The translations under genes and the position numbers were made by a program. The notes beneath the pieces were generated by a model that worked only from the letters and a program-made list of their open reading frames with translations, was not told the DNA's origin and did no database searches. A DNA stretch of 38,207 bases from Nocardia tenerifensis NBRC 101015 (GTDB lineage: Bacteria > Actinomycetota > Actinomycetes > Mycobacteriales > Mycobacteriaceae): positions 1-38,207 of the forward strand of contig NZ_BAGH01000009.1 in assembly GCF_000308715.1 (NCBI RefSeq). The letters run 5' to 3'. Positions 17,890 through 25,459 of the stretch are shown in pieces. How positions within the stretch are numbered: the first letter of the stretch is position 1; every line of letters starts with the position of its first letter.

Positions 17890-18869
17890 CGTCCGGCTCC
17901 GCCGGCGCCGGCGTCACCGTTCGGGTGGAAGTCGTCCGCGCTCACCGCGGAGTAGCGCAGGTACACCAGCCGCGCGGCCTCGTGCCGCGAGCGCCGGATG
18001 CCGTCCAGGATCAGGCCCGCGGTCCAGGCCAGGCTGCCGAGCAGCAACAGCGTGAAGGCGAGGAACAGCGTCGGGAACCGGGGCACCGTGCCGGTGTTGT
18101 AGAACTCGACCACGATCGGGATGCTCAGCACGACCGAGACCAGCCAGCTCAACGTGCCGAACAGGCCGTAGAACATGACCGGCCGTTCGTGCCGGGCCAG
18201 GCCGATGATCAGCGCCAGGATCTTGAGGCCGTCGTGATAGGTGCGCAGCTTGCTCTCGCTGCCCGCGGGGCGATCGCGGAAGCCCACCGGCACCGCCGTG
18301 CGCGGCACCCGCAGATGCAGCGAGTGCACCGTCAGCTCGGTCTCGATCTCGAACTCGCGGGACACGGCGGGGAAGCTCTTCACGAATCGGCGCGAGAACA
18401 CGCGGAACCCGCTGAGCATGTCCTCGACGTTCTCGCCGAACACCTTGCCGACCACGCCGTTGAGCACCTTGTTGCCGGTCTCGTGGCCCGCGCGGTAGGC
18501 CGACCCGCTCTCGTCCTGCCTGCGCACGCCGAGCACGTGGTCGTACGGGCCGTCCAGCAGGGTCTTGATCATCAGCGGCGCGGCCGACGCCTCGTAGGTG
18601 TCGTCGCCGTCGATCATCAGATAGACATCGGCCTCGATGTCGGCGAAGGCGCGGCGGACCACATTGCCCTTGCCCTTGGTGTACTCGTGGCGCACGATCG
18701 CACCCGCCGCGCGAGCGAGCTCGGCGGTCCGGTCCGTGCTCAGATTGTCGTAGACGTAGACGACGATCCCCGGCACGGCGGCCTGCAGGTCGGCGACGAC
18801 CTTGGCGACGGACGCCTCTTCGTTGTGGCACGGCACCACGGCGGCAATACGAAGCTCGGTGGAGTCCAC
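17886..18869 (-). CDS. GT2 glycosyltransferase, polyprenyl-phosphate sugar synthase-like
   Basis: A 327-residue family 2 glycosyltransferase. The catalytic domain has AAVVPCHNEEASVAKVVADL, VYDNLSTDRT and the metal-binding MIDGDDTYE, then DMLSGFRVFSRRF. Two transmembrane helices follow near residues 230-300, the layout of GtrB/DPM1-type enzymes that place a sugar on undecaprenyl or decaprenyl phosphate. It is translationally coupled to the DUF2142 protein and divergent from a GtrA gene 114 bp away. In M. tuberculosis a comparable pair (PpgS Rv3631 with GT-C Rv3779) adds galactosamine to arabinogalactan; whether the sugar is the same here is unknown. The GTG 18869 start is supported by GAGGA 9 nt upstream; the frame is open for 460 nt more with no support. 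Confidence 0.88.
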   Translation of the reverse strand: MDSTELRIAAVVPCHNEEASVAKVVADLQAAVPGIVVYVYDNLSTDRTAELARAAGAIVRHEYTKGKGNVVRRAFADIEADVYLMIDGDDTYEASAAPLMIKTLLDGPYDHVLGVRRQDESGSAYRAGHETGNKVLNGVVGKVFGENVEDMLSGFRVFSRRFVKSFPAVSREFEIETELTVHSLHLRVPRTAVPVGFRDRPAGSESKLRTYHDGLKILALIIGLARHERPVMFYGLFGTLSWLVSVVLSIPIVVEFYNTGTVPRFPTLFLAFTLLLLGSLAWTAGLILDGIRRSRHEAARLVYLRYSAVSADDFHPNGDAGAGGAGR

Positions 18870-18983
18870 CCGGGTCAATCCTCGCGATCGGTGGTGAATG
18901 TGGGAACACCGGGAGGGTACACGGGTCGGCGGCGGAATTTCCGGTCGAGGCGCGGCGCGCGCGGGCTGCGGTACCGTCGGGCC

Positions 18984-19514
18984 GTGCCAACCAGTGAGTC
19001 GACCGCGCGGGCGGGCGAGACCGTGCCGCCCGACGAGGGATCGATCGTCCGAAAGGTGCTCACCGCACTGCGGCAGGGCAGCGCGTTCCTGGTCGTCGGC
19101 GCGATCGGTTTCCTGGTCGACGCGGGCACCTACAACCTCCTGGTGTTCTGGGGCGGCGAGGGGTTGCTCTATCACTACCCACTGCCGGCCAAGATCATCG
19201 CGATCGCGGTGGCGACGGTGGTCACGTACTTCGGCAACAAGTGGTGGACGTTCGCGCACAAGAAGACCGACAACCCCGGGCGCGAATACCTGCTCTACGC
19301 CGTCTTCAATGTCGTCGCGATCGGCCTGCAACTGGGCTGCCTCGGCTTCTCCCGCTACGTGCTCGACCTGTCTTCCCCCCTGTCGGACAACATCTCCGGC
19401 ACCCTCATCGGCCAGATCGTGGCCGTGGTCTTCCGCTACTGGGCCTACGACAAGTTCGTCTTCACCGGCGCGAGCGCACCCGCCGACCCTTCAGCGAATC
19501 GGCAGCAACCGTAA
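18984..19514 (+). CDS. GtrA-family membrane protein, second copy
   Basis: A 176-residue GtrA protein with four helices: GSAFLVVGAIGFLVDAGTYNLLVF, the YFGNKWWTFAHK loop typical of the family, AVFNVVAIGLQLGCLGF, and a last helix ending FRYWAYDKFVF. It probably flips the lipid-linked sugar made by the divergent GT2, or anchors that enzyme. It is more distant from the first GtrA (2378) than a recent duplicate would be. GTG 18984 begins 6 nt after TACCGT (18972-18977) and lacks a Shine-Dalgarno, consistent with a leaderless transcript. Confidence 0.88.
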   Translation: MPTSESTARAGETVPPDEGSIVRKVLTALRQGSAFLVVGAIGFLVDAGTYNLLVFWGGEGLLYHYPLPAKIIAIAVATVVTYFGNKWWTFAHKKTDNPGREYLLYAVFNVVAIGLQLGCLGFSRYVLDLSSPLSDNISGTLIGQIVAVVFRYWAYDKFVFTGASAPADPSANRQQP

Positions 19515-19705
19515 TCGGCCCGGCGGCATGGTGTCTGAGCGGGCATCCAGCCGCATTCGCGGCCTCGCCGCGCGCTCGGCGCCGGAGTCCGCCCGGCCGC
19601 GCCTGTTCTGCGACTGGCTACGCTGGTTGATATCCTCACCCCCGCCGCGAACGGCATCCAGGGGCAGTCTGTCCCGTCCGGCACGATAACGATTTCGAGG
19701 ACTTC

Positions 19706-21619
19706 ATGGATCAGTCGGCTACCCAGGCCGTGACCGAAACGAACGATCGAGCGCCGGCCGTTGTCGCCCCGGCCTCGCTGCGCTCGGACCGCTCCGCGCC
19801 GGATCGGCTGGTGTTGCAGCGCGGCATCTTCACCGGTCCGTCGGCGAAAGTGAGCGACGAGCTGTACGCCGTCGTCAAGGGTCGTGCGCATCGGGAACGC
19901 CAGGCGCTGCGGCTGGAGAAGGGCGCAGCCGCGCACACCAACACCTACTTCGGCCGATTCGCCGCGAGCTACTGGCAGCGCTGGACGACCGTCACCCAGG
20001 TGCGGGCGAGCATGGTGCTCGACGTGACCAAGAAGGCCAGGGTCCGCCTCGTCGCCTCCGATATCGCCGGGCATCGCCGGATCATCGACACCGCGCAGGT
20101 CACCGCGAGCGGCCCGCTGACGCTCACCGCGCCGCTGGACCAGTACGTCGACGGCGGCGCGCTCTGGCTCGAATTCGACGCCGTCGGCGGCGACCTCGGC
20201 ATCACCGAGCTCGGCTGGACCACGGCCGCCCCGGATCACATCCGCCCCGTCGCGATCGCCATCTGCACCTTCAACCGGGCCGAGGACTGCGCGAACACGG
20301 TCGCGGCGCTGGCCTCCGACGAGGTCGTGCTCGCCGCCCTCGACGCGGTGTACGTGGTGGACCAGGGCACCGATCTGGTGCAGGACCGGCCGATCTATCA
20401 GGAGGTCGTGCCGGCCTTCGGCGACAAGCTGCGCTACATCCGCCAGCCGAATCTCGGTGGGGCGGGCGGCTTCACGCGCGGGCTCTACGAGGTGTCGGCG
20501 GCCAACGAGCACGCCGACGTCATCCTCATGGACGACGACATCCTGTGCGAGCCGGAGACGGTCCTGCGGCTCAACGCGTTCGCCAACATGACCGTGGAGC
20601 CGACCTTGGTCGGCGCGCAGATGCTGTTCCTGCTCAACCCCGACTACCTCAATGTCGGCGCCGAAGAGGTGCACCTGCAGCACTTGCGGCACGGGCAGAA
20701 GGTGCCGAAGGCGTTGCGCAACACCAGCATGCTCAAGCGCAACCAGGAGCGCCGCGTCGACGCCGGCTACAACGCCTGGTGGACCTGCCTGATCCCCGCC
20801 GAGGTGGTCGCGAAGATCGGGCTGCCCGTGCCCATCTTCTTCCAGTGGGACGACGTGGAGTACGGCATCCGGGCCCGCGAGAACGGCTTCGTCACGGTCA
20901 CCCTGCCCAACGCCGCCGTGTGGCACGCGGACTTCTACTGGAAGGACTACGACGACTGGGCGCGCTACTTCAGCACGCGCAACTCGCTGATCGTCGGCTC
21001 GCTGCACACCGATCTGGACGCGAAGGCCATCACGCGCAGGCTGTTCCGTGAGCTGTCCGAGCAGCTGGTCGCCATGCAGTACGGCCTGGTGCACACCACG
21101 CTGCAGGGCATCGAGGACTTCATGAAGGGCCCGAAGGTGCTGCGCGACGGCGGCATCGAGGCGCTGGCCGCCGCGCGCGGCACCCGCGCCGACTACCCCG
21201 AGACGTTCAAGCACCCGGCCTCGACGCCGCCGGTGCGCTCCGGCGACATCCAATTGCGCCGCGCCACCGGCGAACCGAGCCGCCCGCTGCTGGTGCTGAT
21301 CAAGCGGGCCGTCAACCAGTGGTTCGGCCGGACCCAGCACGGCGTCATCGGCGTGACCCGCGAAGACGCGTACTGGTGGCATGTTTCGCTGTTCGACCAC
21401 GTGGTGGTCACCGACGCCTCCCAGTCCGGCGTCCGGGTGCGGCAGCGGGACAAGGCGCGGGCCCGTCAGCTGCTGCGCCGCACCATTCACGTGCTGCGCC
21501 GCCTTCGCCGCGAGCTGCCCGCCCTTCAGCAGGAGTACCGGGCCGCGGTGCCCGAGCTGACCAGCCGCGCCAACTGGGAGCGCCTGTACGGGCTCGCGGA
21601 AGTCAACCGCGACAACTGA
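19706..21619 (+). CDS. glfT2: Galactofuranosyltransferase GlfT2
   Basis: GlfT2 polymerises the galactan of arabinogalactan, adding alternating beta-1,5 and beta-1,6 galactofuranose from UDP-Galf on the cytosolic face. The 637-residue length equals that of the M. tuberculosis enzyme. The order is an N-terminal beta-barrel domain, the GT-A domain with CTFNRAEDC, NLGGAGGFTRG, the metal-binding Asp276-Asp277-Asp278, and WDDVEYG at 381-387 (catalytic-base region), then His407 in VWHADF, and a helical C-terminal domain. The start ATG has GAGGA 4 nt upstream. Unlike M. tuberculosis the UDP-galactopyranose mutase gene (glf) is not next to it. It is followed by a strong hairpin. Confidence 0.97.
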   Translation: MDQSATQAVTETNDRAPAVVAPASLRSDRSAPDRLVLQRGIFTGPSAKVSDELYAVVKGRAHRERQALRLEKGAAAHTNTYFGRFAASYWQRWTTVTQVRASMVLDVTKKARVRLVASDIAGHRRIIDTAQVTASGPLTLTAPLDQYVDGGALWLEFDAVGGDLGITELGWTTAAPDHIRPVAIAICTFNRAEDCANTVAALASDEVVLAALDAVYVVDQGTDLVQDRPIYQEVVPAFGDKLRYIRQPNLGGAGGFTRGLYEVSAANEHADVILMDDDILCEPETVLRLNAFANMTVEPTLVGAQMLFLLNPDYLNVGAEEVHLQHLRHGQKVPKALRNTSMLKRNQERRVDAGYNAWWTCLIPAEVVAKIGLPVPIFFQWDDVEYGIRARENGFVTVTLPNAAVWHADFYWKDYDDWARYFSTRNSLIVGSLHTDLDAKAITRRLFRELSEQLVAMQYGLVHTTLQGIEDFMKGPKVLRDGGIEALAAARGTRADYPETFKHPASTPPVRSGDIQLRRATGEPSRPLLVLIKRAVNQWFGRTQHGVIGVTREDAYWWHVSLFDHVVVTDASQSGVRVRQRDKARARQLLRRTIHVLRRLRRELPALQQEYRAAVPELTSRANWERLYGLAEVNRDN

Positions 21620-21628
21620 TTCGGCGAG

Positions 21629-21656
21629 CGTCGGGGGACGGGTGCGTCCCCCGACG
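21629..21656. terminator. Terminator between glfT2 and the SDR gene
   Basis: A perfect 12-bp stem CGTCGGGGGACG/CGTCCCCCGACG (21629-21640, 21645-21656) with loop GGTG, sited between convergent genes. No T-run follows, as is common in GC-rich actinobacteria. Confidence 0.85.
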
Positions 21657-21663
21657 CCGGTGC

Positions 21664-22536
21664 TCACCGGTGCAGCGGGGAGTTGTCCAGGAACAGATCG
21701 GTGGTGAGTTCGCCGTCACCGGGGACCACGCGGTACTTCTCCAGATCTGTGATGCCGTGGGCGGCAAGGACTTCGTCGTCGATGAAGAAGTTGCCGGAAG
21801 TCGTCTCGGCGGGGGAGTTGAGCACCAGATAGGCGGCGTCGGCGTAGATGTCGGGGGTGCGCGAGGTGGCGATCATCTGCTCGCCCCCGAGCAGGTTCTG
21901 CACCGCCGCGGTGGCGATGGTGGTGCGCGGCCACAGCGAGTTGACGCCGATGCCGTCGCGCTTCAGCTCCTCCGCCAAACCCAGTGTGGTGAGCGACATT
22001 CCGTACTTGGCGATGGTGTAGCCCAGCGCCGTGCCCGCCCACTTGGGGTCGAGGTTCAGCGGCGGGGACAGGGTGAGGATGTGCGGATTACGGTTCGCCG
22101 CGGCCGATTCGCGCAGATGAGGGATGCACAGCTTGGACAGCAGGAAGCTGCCGCGCGCGTTGATGTCCTGCATCAGGTCGTACTTCTTCATCGGCAGCGC
22201 GTCGGTGGGGGACAGGTCGATCGCCGAGGCGTTGTTCACCACGATGTCGATGCCGCCGAATTTCTCGACCGTCTGCCGCACGGCCTCGGCCACCGAGTCG
22301 TCGACGCGCACGTCGCCGACGAACGGCAGCACCTGAGCGCCGGCCGCCTCGAGCTCCGCCGCCGCGGTGTGGATGGTGCCGGGGAGCTTGGGGTGGGGCA
22401 GATCGGTCTTCGCGATCAGGGTGATGTTCGCGCCGTCGGCCGCCGCCCGCTTGGCGATCTCCAGACCGATCCCTCGGCTCCCGCCGGACATGATCAGCGT
22501 CCGGCCCGCGAGCGGCTTGGATCCCGATTCCGTCAT
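21664..22536 (-). CDS. Short-chain dehydrogenase/reductase (HSDL2-like)
   Basis: A 290-residue NAD(P)-dependent SDR. The cofactor site is SGGSRGIG at 17-24, with VVNNASAIDLSPTDALPMKKYDLMQDINARG and the catalytic YTIAK about 40 residues after ILTLSPPLNL. The pattern KYDLMQ.IN.RG plus a Pro after the active Ser region is typical of the HSDL2-like branch, whose substrates are probably fatty acyl or hydroxysteroid-type compounds. ATG 22536 has AGGAG about 7 nt upstream. A palindrome upstream suggests local control by a regulator not in the window. Confidence 0.88.
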   Translation of the reverse strand: MTESGSKPLAGRTLIMSGGSRGIGLEIAKRAAADGANITLIAKTDLPHPKLPGTIHTAAAELEAAGAQVLPFVGDVRVDDSVAEAVRQTVEKFGGIDIVVNNASAIDLSPTDALPMKKYDLMQDINARGSFLLSKLCIPHLRESAAANRNPHILTLSPPLNLDPKWAGTALGYTIAKYGMSLTTLGLAEELKRDGIGVNSLWPRTTIATAAVQNLLGGEQMIATSRTPDIYADAAYLVLNSPAETTSGNFFIDDEVLAAHGITDLEKYRVVPGDGELTTDLFLDNSPLHR

Positions 22537-22616
22537 AGACCTGCTCCTGTCGTCAGCGCCGCAGGCGAGACCCCGCGGCCTTCCACCGTGTGCACGATAA
22601 GCGTAAACCCTCGTTA

Positions 22617-22634
22617 TATGCAATCAGTTGCATA
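22617..22634. promoter_or_regulatory. Palindrome upstream of the SDR gene
   Basis: A perfect inverted repeat TATGCAA-TCAG-TTGCATA (22617-22634) lies 81 nt before the SDR start in an AT-rich patch. It looks like a TetR- or MarR-type operator. The regulator is unknown. Confidence 0.5.
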
Positions 22635-22650
22635 GCAAGCGCCTCGCGGC

Positions 22651-22676
22651 GCGGGGCGGGCGGGTGCCCGCCCCGC
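22651..22676 (-). terminator. Terminator after rsgA
   Basis: A perfect 11-bp GC stem GCGGGGCGGGC/GCCCGCCCCGC (22651-22661, 22666-22676) with a 4-nt loop, 7 nt after the rsgA stop. Confidence 0.8.
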
Positions 22677-22683
22677 GTCCGGC

Positions 22684-23730
22684 TCAGCGGCGGTTGTCGC
22701 GTTCCCGGTAACCCTGGCGCTGCTGCTTGATCATGACGCGCCATTCGCGTTTGCGCTCGGCCTCCAGGCGCTTGTCGGTGCGGGCCGCCATCCAGGCGTT
22801 CTCCTTGGCCAGCTTGCGGTAACTGTCCAGGCGGCGCTGGGCGAGTTCGCCGCTGTCGATGGCCGCCGAGACCGCGCAACCGGGCTCGCCGTTGTGCGCG
22901 CAGTCGCCGAATCGGCAACGGGCGGCGAGGGATTCGATGTCACTGAAGGTCTTCTCGATCCCCTCGGCGGCATCCCACAGCCCGATGCCGCGCAGGCCCG
23001 GCGTATCGATGAGCGTGCCGCCGTTCGGCAGCGGCCGCAGCTCGCGATGCACCGTGGTGTGCCTGCCCTTCTTGTCCGCGGCGCGAACGGCGTTGGTGGC
23101 GAACACCTCCTGCCCGAGCAGGGCATTGGCGAGGGTGGACTTGCCCGCGCCCGACGGGCCGATGAGCGCGACGGTCCCGTCGAGCATGGCGGTGAGCACG
23201 TCCAATCCGGCGCCGCTGCTCGCGCTGACCGCGAGCGCGCTCGCGCCGGGCGCGACGGCCCGCACCTCCTCGATCGGAATATCTTCGGCCGCATCGGCTT
23301 TGGTCAGCGCCACGATCGGCTGAGCGTTGCTCTCCCAGGTCAGGGCGAGCATCCGCTCGATCCGGTTCAGGTCGACGTCCGCGTCGGCGGCCGTGCAGAT
23401 GAGCACCGTGTCGACGTTGGCCGCGAGCACCTGACCCTGCGACCGCCCGGACACCGACGACCGCATGATCGCCGACCGTCGCGGAAGCAGCTGCCGCACA
23501 GTGGATTCGGCGTCGATCGTCACCCAGTCGCCGGTGCACAGCCCGCTGACCTCGGCGTCGGCCCGCGGACAGCGCGCGCGGGCGGGGCCGGTCGGTGTGG
23601 CGACATCGCATTCGCTGCGGTCCATCCGGATCACCCGGGCGGGCACGCAGCCGTCCTCGATCATCGAGGCGTATTCGCCGGCTACGGTTTCGGTCCAGCC
23701 GTAAGAAACAAGAAGGTCGTTCTCGACCAT
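22684..23730 (-). CDS. rsgA: Ribosome small-subunit maturation GTPase RsgA (YjeQ)
   Basis: RsgA is a circularly permuted GTPase that acts in late 30S maturation. The 348-residue protein shows an OB-fold with VPARVIRMDRSECDV, then G4 LTKAD (142-146), G5 SASS (169-172), G1 GPSGAGKST (191-199) and G3 DTPG (242-245), that is, the permuted order. A zinc knuckle follows with Cys272, Cys277, His279 and Cys285, then a basic tail (ERKREWRVMIKQQRQGYRERDNRR). It may be a second RsgA-type gene besides the housekeeping one; this cannot be judged from one window. No Shine-Dalgarno precedes ATG 23730; a 29-codon ORF with a strong one ends 42 nt upstream. Confidence 0.92.
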   Translation of the reverse strand: MVENDLLVSYGWTETVAGEYASMIEDGCVPARVIRMDRSECDVATPTGPARARCPRADAEVSGLCTGDWVTIDAESTVRQLLPRRSAIMRSSVSGRSQGQVLAANVDTVLICTAADADVDLNRIERMLALTWESNAQPIVALTKADAAEDIPIEEVRAVAPGASALAVSASSGAGLDVLTAMLDGTVALIGPSGAGKSTLANALLGQEVFATNAVRAADKKGRHTTVHRELRPLPNGGTLIDTPGLRGIGLWDAAEGIEKTFSDIESLAARCRFGDCAHNGEPGCAVSAAIDSGELAQRRLDSYRKLAKENAWMAARTDKRLEAERKREWRVMIKQQRQGYRERDNRR

Positions 23731-23772
23731 GATGAGGAGAGTCTTTCGTTGGGCGCCGAGCCCGACCCGGAC

Positions 23773-23862
23773 TCAGCGACTGAAGAATGAGGTGAGGTTC
23801 CGTGCGCCGGCGTGCACGAGCACAGCTCGGCCGGGCACGACAATCCGAAGGTCCCTAGCCAC
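23773..23862 (-). CDS. Small ORF (29 aa) upstream of rsgA, possible leader peptide
   Basis: A GTG-initiated frame of 29 codons (beginning MARDLRIVVPGRAVLVHAG and ending LTSFFSR) with one of the best ribosome sites in the window: AGGAGG exactly 8 nt before the GTG. The product is basic and contains a short hydrophobic stretch. It ends 42 nt before the rsgA ATG, which itself lacks a Shine-Dalgarno. It may be a regulatory upstream ORF or a genuine small protein. Not recognised; codon choice is compatible with coding but too short to prove it. Confidence 0.5.
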   Translation of the reverse strand: MARDLRIVVPGRAVLVHAGARNLTSFFSR

Positions 23863-24282
23863 GGTCCACACCTCCTCAACTCTCTAGCAGTCGCTTGAAC
23901 TCTGACACGTCCCGTCCCCACCCGCAACGGATTTATCAACGTCCGCGATCCAACTCCCGCACCCGTTCGCGGGCGGATGCCCACAGCCGCACTCTCTCTA
24001 GGCATCCGCACGCGTGTTATGACGGCGAGCCTCGGTGCGAACACCGAAGAGGGTGCGGCTTCTGGGCGCGGGCGGCGAGCCCGCTGCCGCGCTCCTTCCA
24101 GCATCCGCACGCGTGCCATGTCGGCGAGTCCTAGGGCGAATACCCGGAAGTGGTGCAGTCTGCTCGGCGCGGTCGCGGGCGGATGCCTACAGCCGCGCTC
24201 TCTCTAGGCACCCGCACGCGTGTTATGACGGCGAGTCTTAGTGCGAATCCCCGGAAGTGGTGCGGCTGTGGGGCGCGGGCGG
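23863..24282. repeat. Intergenic region with three tandem ~100-bp repeats
   Basis: The 420-bp gap between the small ORF and glfT1 holds three degenerate direct repeats. The anchor GCAYCCGCACGCGTG starts at 24002, 24101 and 24208, so the period is 99 and 107 bp. Copies 1 and 3 are closest: both run from GCGGGCGGATGCC (from 23969 and 24175) through CTCTCTCTAGGCA to TTATGACGGCGAG. Copy 2 is more diverged in its first half. The lengths are not multiples of three, and all six frames give short shadow ORFs only. The region lies just downstream of glfT1 on its strand. Confidence 0.75.
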
Positions 24283-25308
24283 CTACGGGCGCTGGTCGGG
24301 TTTGCCGAACTGCTCGTGGCGGCCGAGGGAGCGCAGGTGGAACCATTCACGCAGGCCGGCCGGGTCGCGGCGGGTGACGAGGAAGAACCAGGAGAAGCGG
24401 ATCCACTCCTGGGGCAGCAGCTTGCGCATGCCGGGCTGGGACATGAGGTAGCCGCGGTTGCGGTAGGTGAAGTAGCGCTTCACCGGGTCGTCGGGGTACT
24501 GGGTGTGCATGCGGCCGCCGAGGATCGGCTTGAACTCGGCGGCGCCGTTGGGGTGCAGGTACGCGGTCTGCAGGCAGGTGCCGAAGGGCAGCCCGGAGCG
24601 GACCAGCCTGCGGTGCACCTCGACCTCGTCGCCGCGCACGAACAGGCGCAGGTCCGGCACGCCGATCACGTCCACCGCCTTGGCGGAGATGAGGGCGCCG
24701 TTGAACAGCGAGGCGATGCCGGGCAGGAAGTCCTCGTCGCCGAGCTCGGACCGCAGCCGCCGCCAGACCACGCCGCGGCGCAGCGGGAAGGCGAGCTGAT
24801 CGGGTTCGTTGATATCGCAGACCACCGGCGACACCTCGACGAGCCCGTGCCGTCGCGCGCAATCCAGCAGCGTGGCAAGCACTTCCGAGCCCTCGGGCCT
24901 GCCGTCGTCGTCGGCGAGCCAGACCCAGTCCGCGCCGAGGCTCAGCGCGTGCAGCATGCCGAGCGCGAAACCGCCCGCGCCGCCGAGGTTGTGCGCCGAG
25001 CCGAGATACGTCGCCTCGATCGGCTGGTCGCGCACGAGGTCGGCGACCTCGGACTCGTTGGCATTGTCGACCACGATCAGATGGTCCACCGGACGTGATT
25101 GGGACGCAATCACTTTCAGCGACTCCGCGAGCAGCTCGCGGCGCTTGTGGGTGACGACCACGGCCACGATGCGAGCCTCGGGCCCAGTGCCCGCAGGAGT
25201 GTGCGCAGCGGCCGCGTCCGAGTCATTTGGCGCAGAGTCCGTTGCGGTCTCGACCGGAGCATCCGTCTGGGCCTCGATCGGGGCGTCCGGCGCAGTCGGC
25301 TCACTCAT
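24283..25308 (-). CDS. glfT1: Galactofuranosyltransferase GlfT1
   Basis: GlfT1 adds the first two galactofuranose residues to the rhamnosyl-GlcNAc-PP-decaprenyl linker and so primes galactan. The 341-residue GT2 protein has VVVTHKRRELLAESLKVI, VVDNANES, LGSAHNLGGAGGFALG, the metal-binding WLADDDGRP, and a region RGDEVEVHRRLVRSGLPFG matching the catalytic segment, then YFTYRNRGYL. It corresponds to Rv3782 (about 304 residues) but has an Ala/Thr/Asp-rich N-terminal extension of about 45 residues (MSEPTAPDAPIEAQTDAPV...). The gene is preceded by two copies of a 74/75-bp repeat, and its own ATG lies in the GCATGAGT sequence that starts each repeat. Confidence 0.92.
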   Translation of the reverse strand: MSEPTAPDAPIEAQTDAPVETATDSAPNDSDAAAAHTPAGTGPEARIVAVVVTHKRRELLAESLKVIASQSRPVDHLIVVDNANESEVADLVRDQPIEATYLGSAHNLGGAGGFALGMLHALSLGADWVWLADDDGRPEGSEVLATLLDCARRHGLVEVSPVVCDINEPDQLAFPLRRGVVWRRLRSELGDEDFLPGIASLFNGALISAKAVDVIGVPDLRLFVRGDEVEVHRRLVRSGLPFGTCLQTAYLHPNGAAEFKPILGGRMHTQYPDDPVKRYFTYRNRGYLMSQPGMRKLLPQEWIRFSWFFLVTRRDPAGLREWFHLRSLGRHEQFGKPDQRP

Positions 25309-25310
25309 GC

Positions 25311-25459
25311 CGTGCCCATTTCGGCATGGGTTGGGGGCCTACGTGGCTACGCAAGCTACCTCCTCCGGCCCTGACCAACTCATGCTGTGTCTATTCGGCA
25401 CGAGTTGGGGGCCTACGTGGCTACGCAAGCTACCTCCTCCGGCCCTGACCAACTCATGC
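25311..25459 (-). repeat. MIRU-like 74/75-bp tandem repeat between wzt and glfT1
   Basis: Two tandem units, 25459-25386 (74 bp) and 25385-25311 (75 bp). The first 56 bp of each are identical (25404-25459 and 25330-25385); the rest shares TGCCGAA. Read on the minus strand each begins GCATGAGT, and the same GCATGAGT occurs again at the glfT1 start. In the first unit this ATGA contains the wzt stop. Each unit has inverted arms (GAGTTGG / CCAACTC and GGGCC / GGCCC, the outer arm imperfect in the second unit) and a small frame beginning MSWSGPEEVACVAT that stops at TAG after 14 codons. Reading through the TAG in the first unit leads in frame to the TGA of the next ATGA. Confidence 0.88.

Noticed and set aside
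23895..24240. Arg/Pro-rich small proteins in the ~100-bp repeats
   Set aside because: All six frames give similar low-quality ORFs because of GC bias; the repeat period is not a multiple of three and no frame runs through all copies.
25311..25459. Readthrough or recoding of the TAG in the repeat unit
   Set aside because: Nothing around the TAG suggests a suppressor or pyrrolysine context; a decayed MIRU-type ORF explains it more simply.
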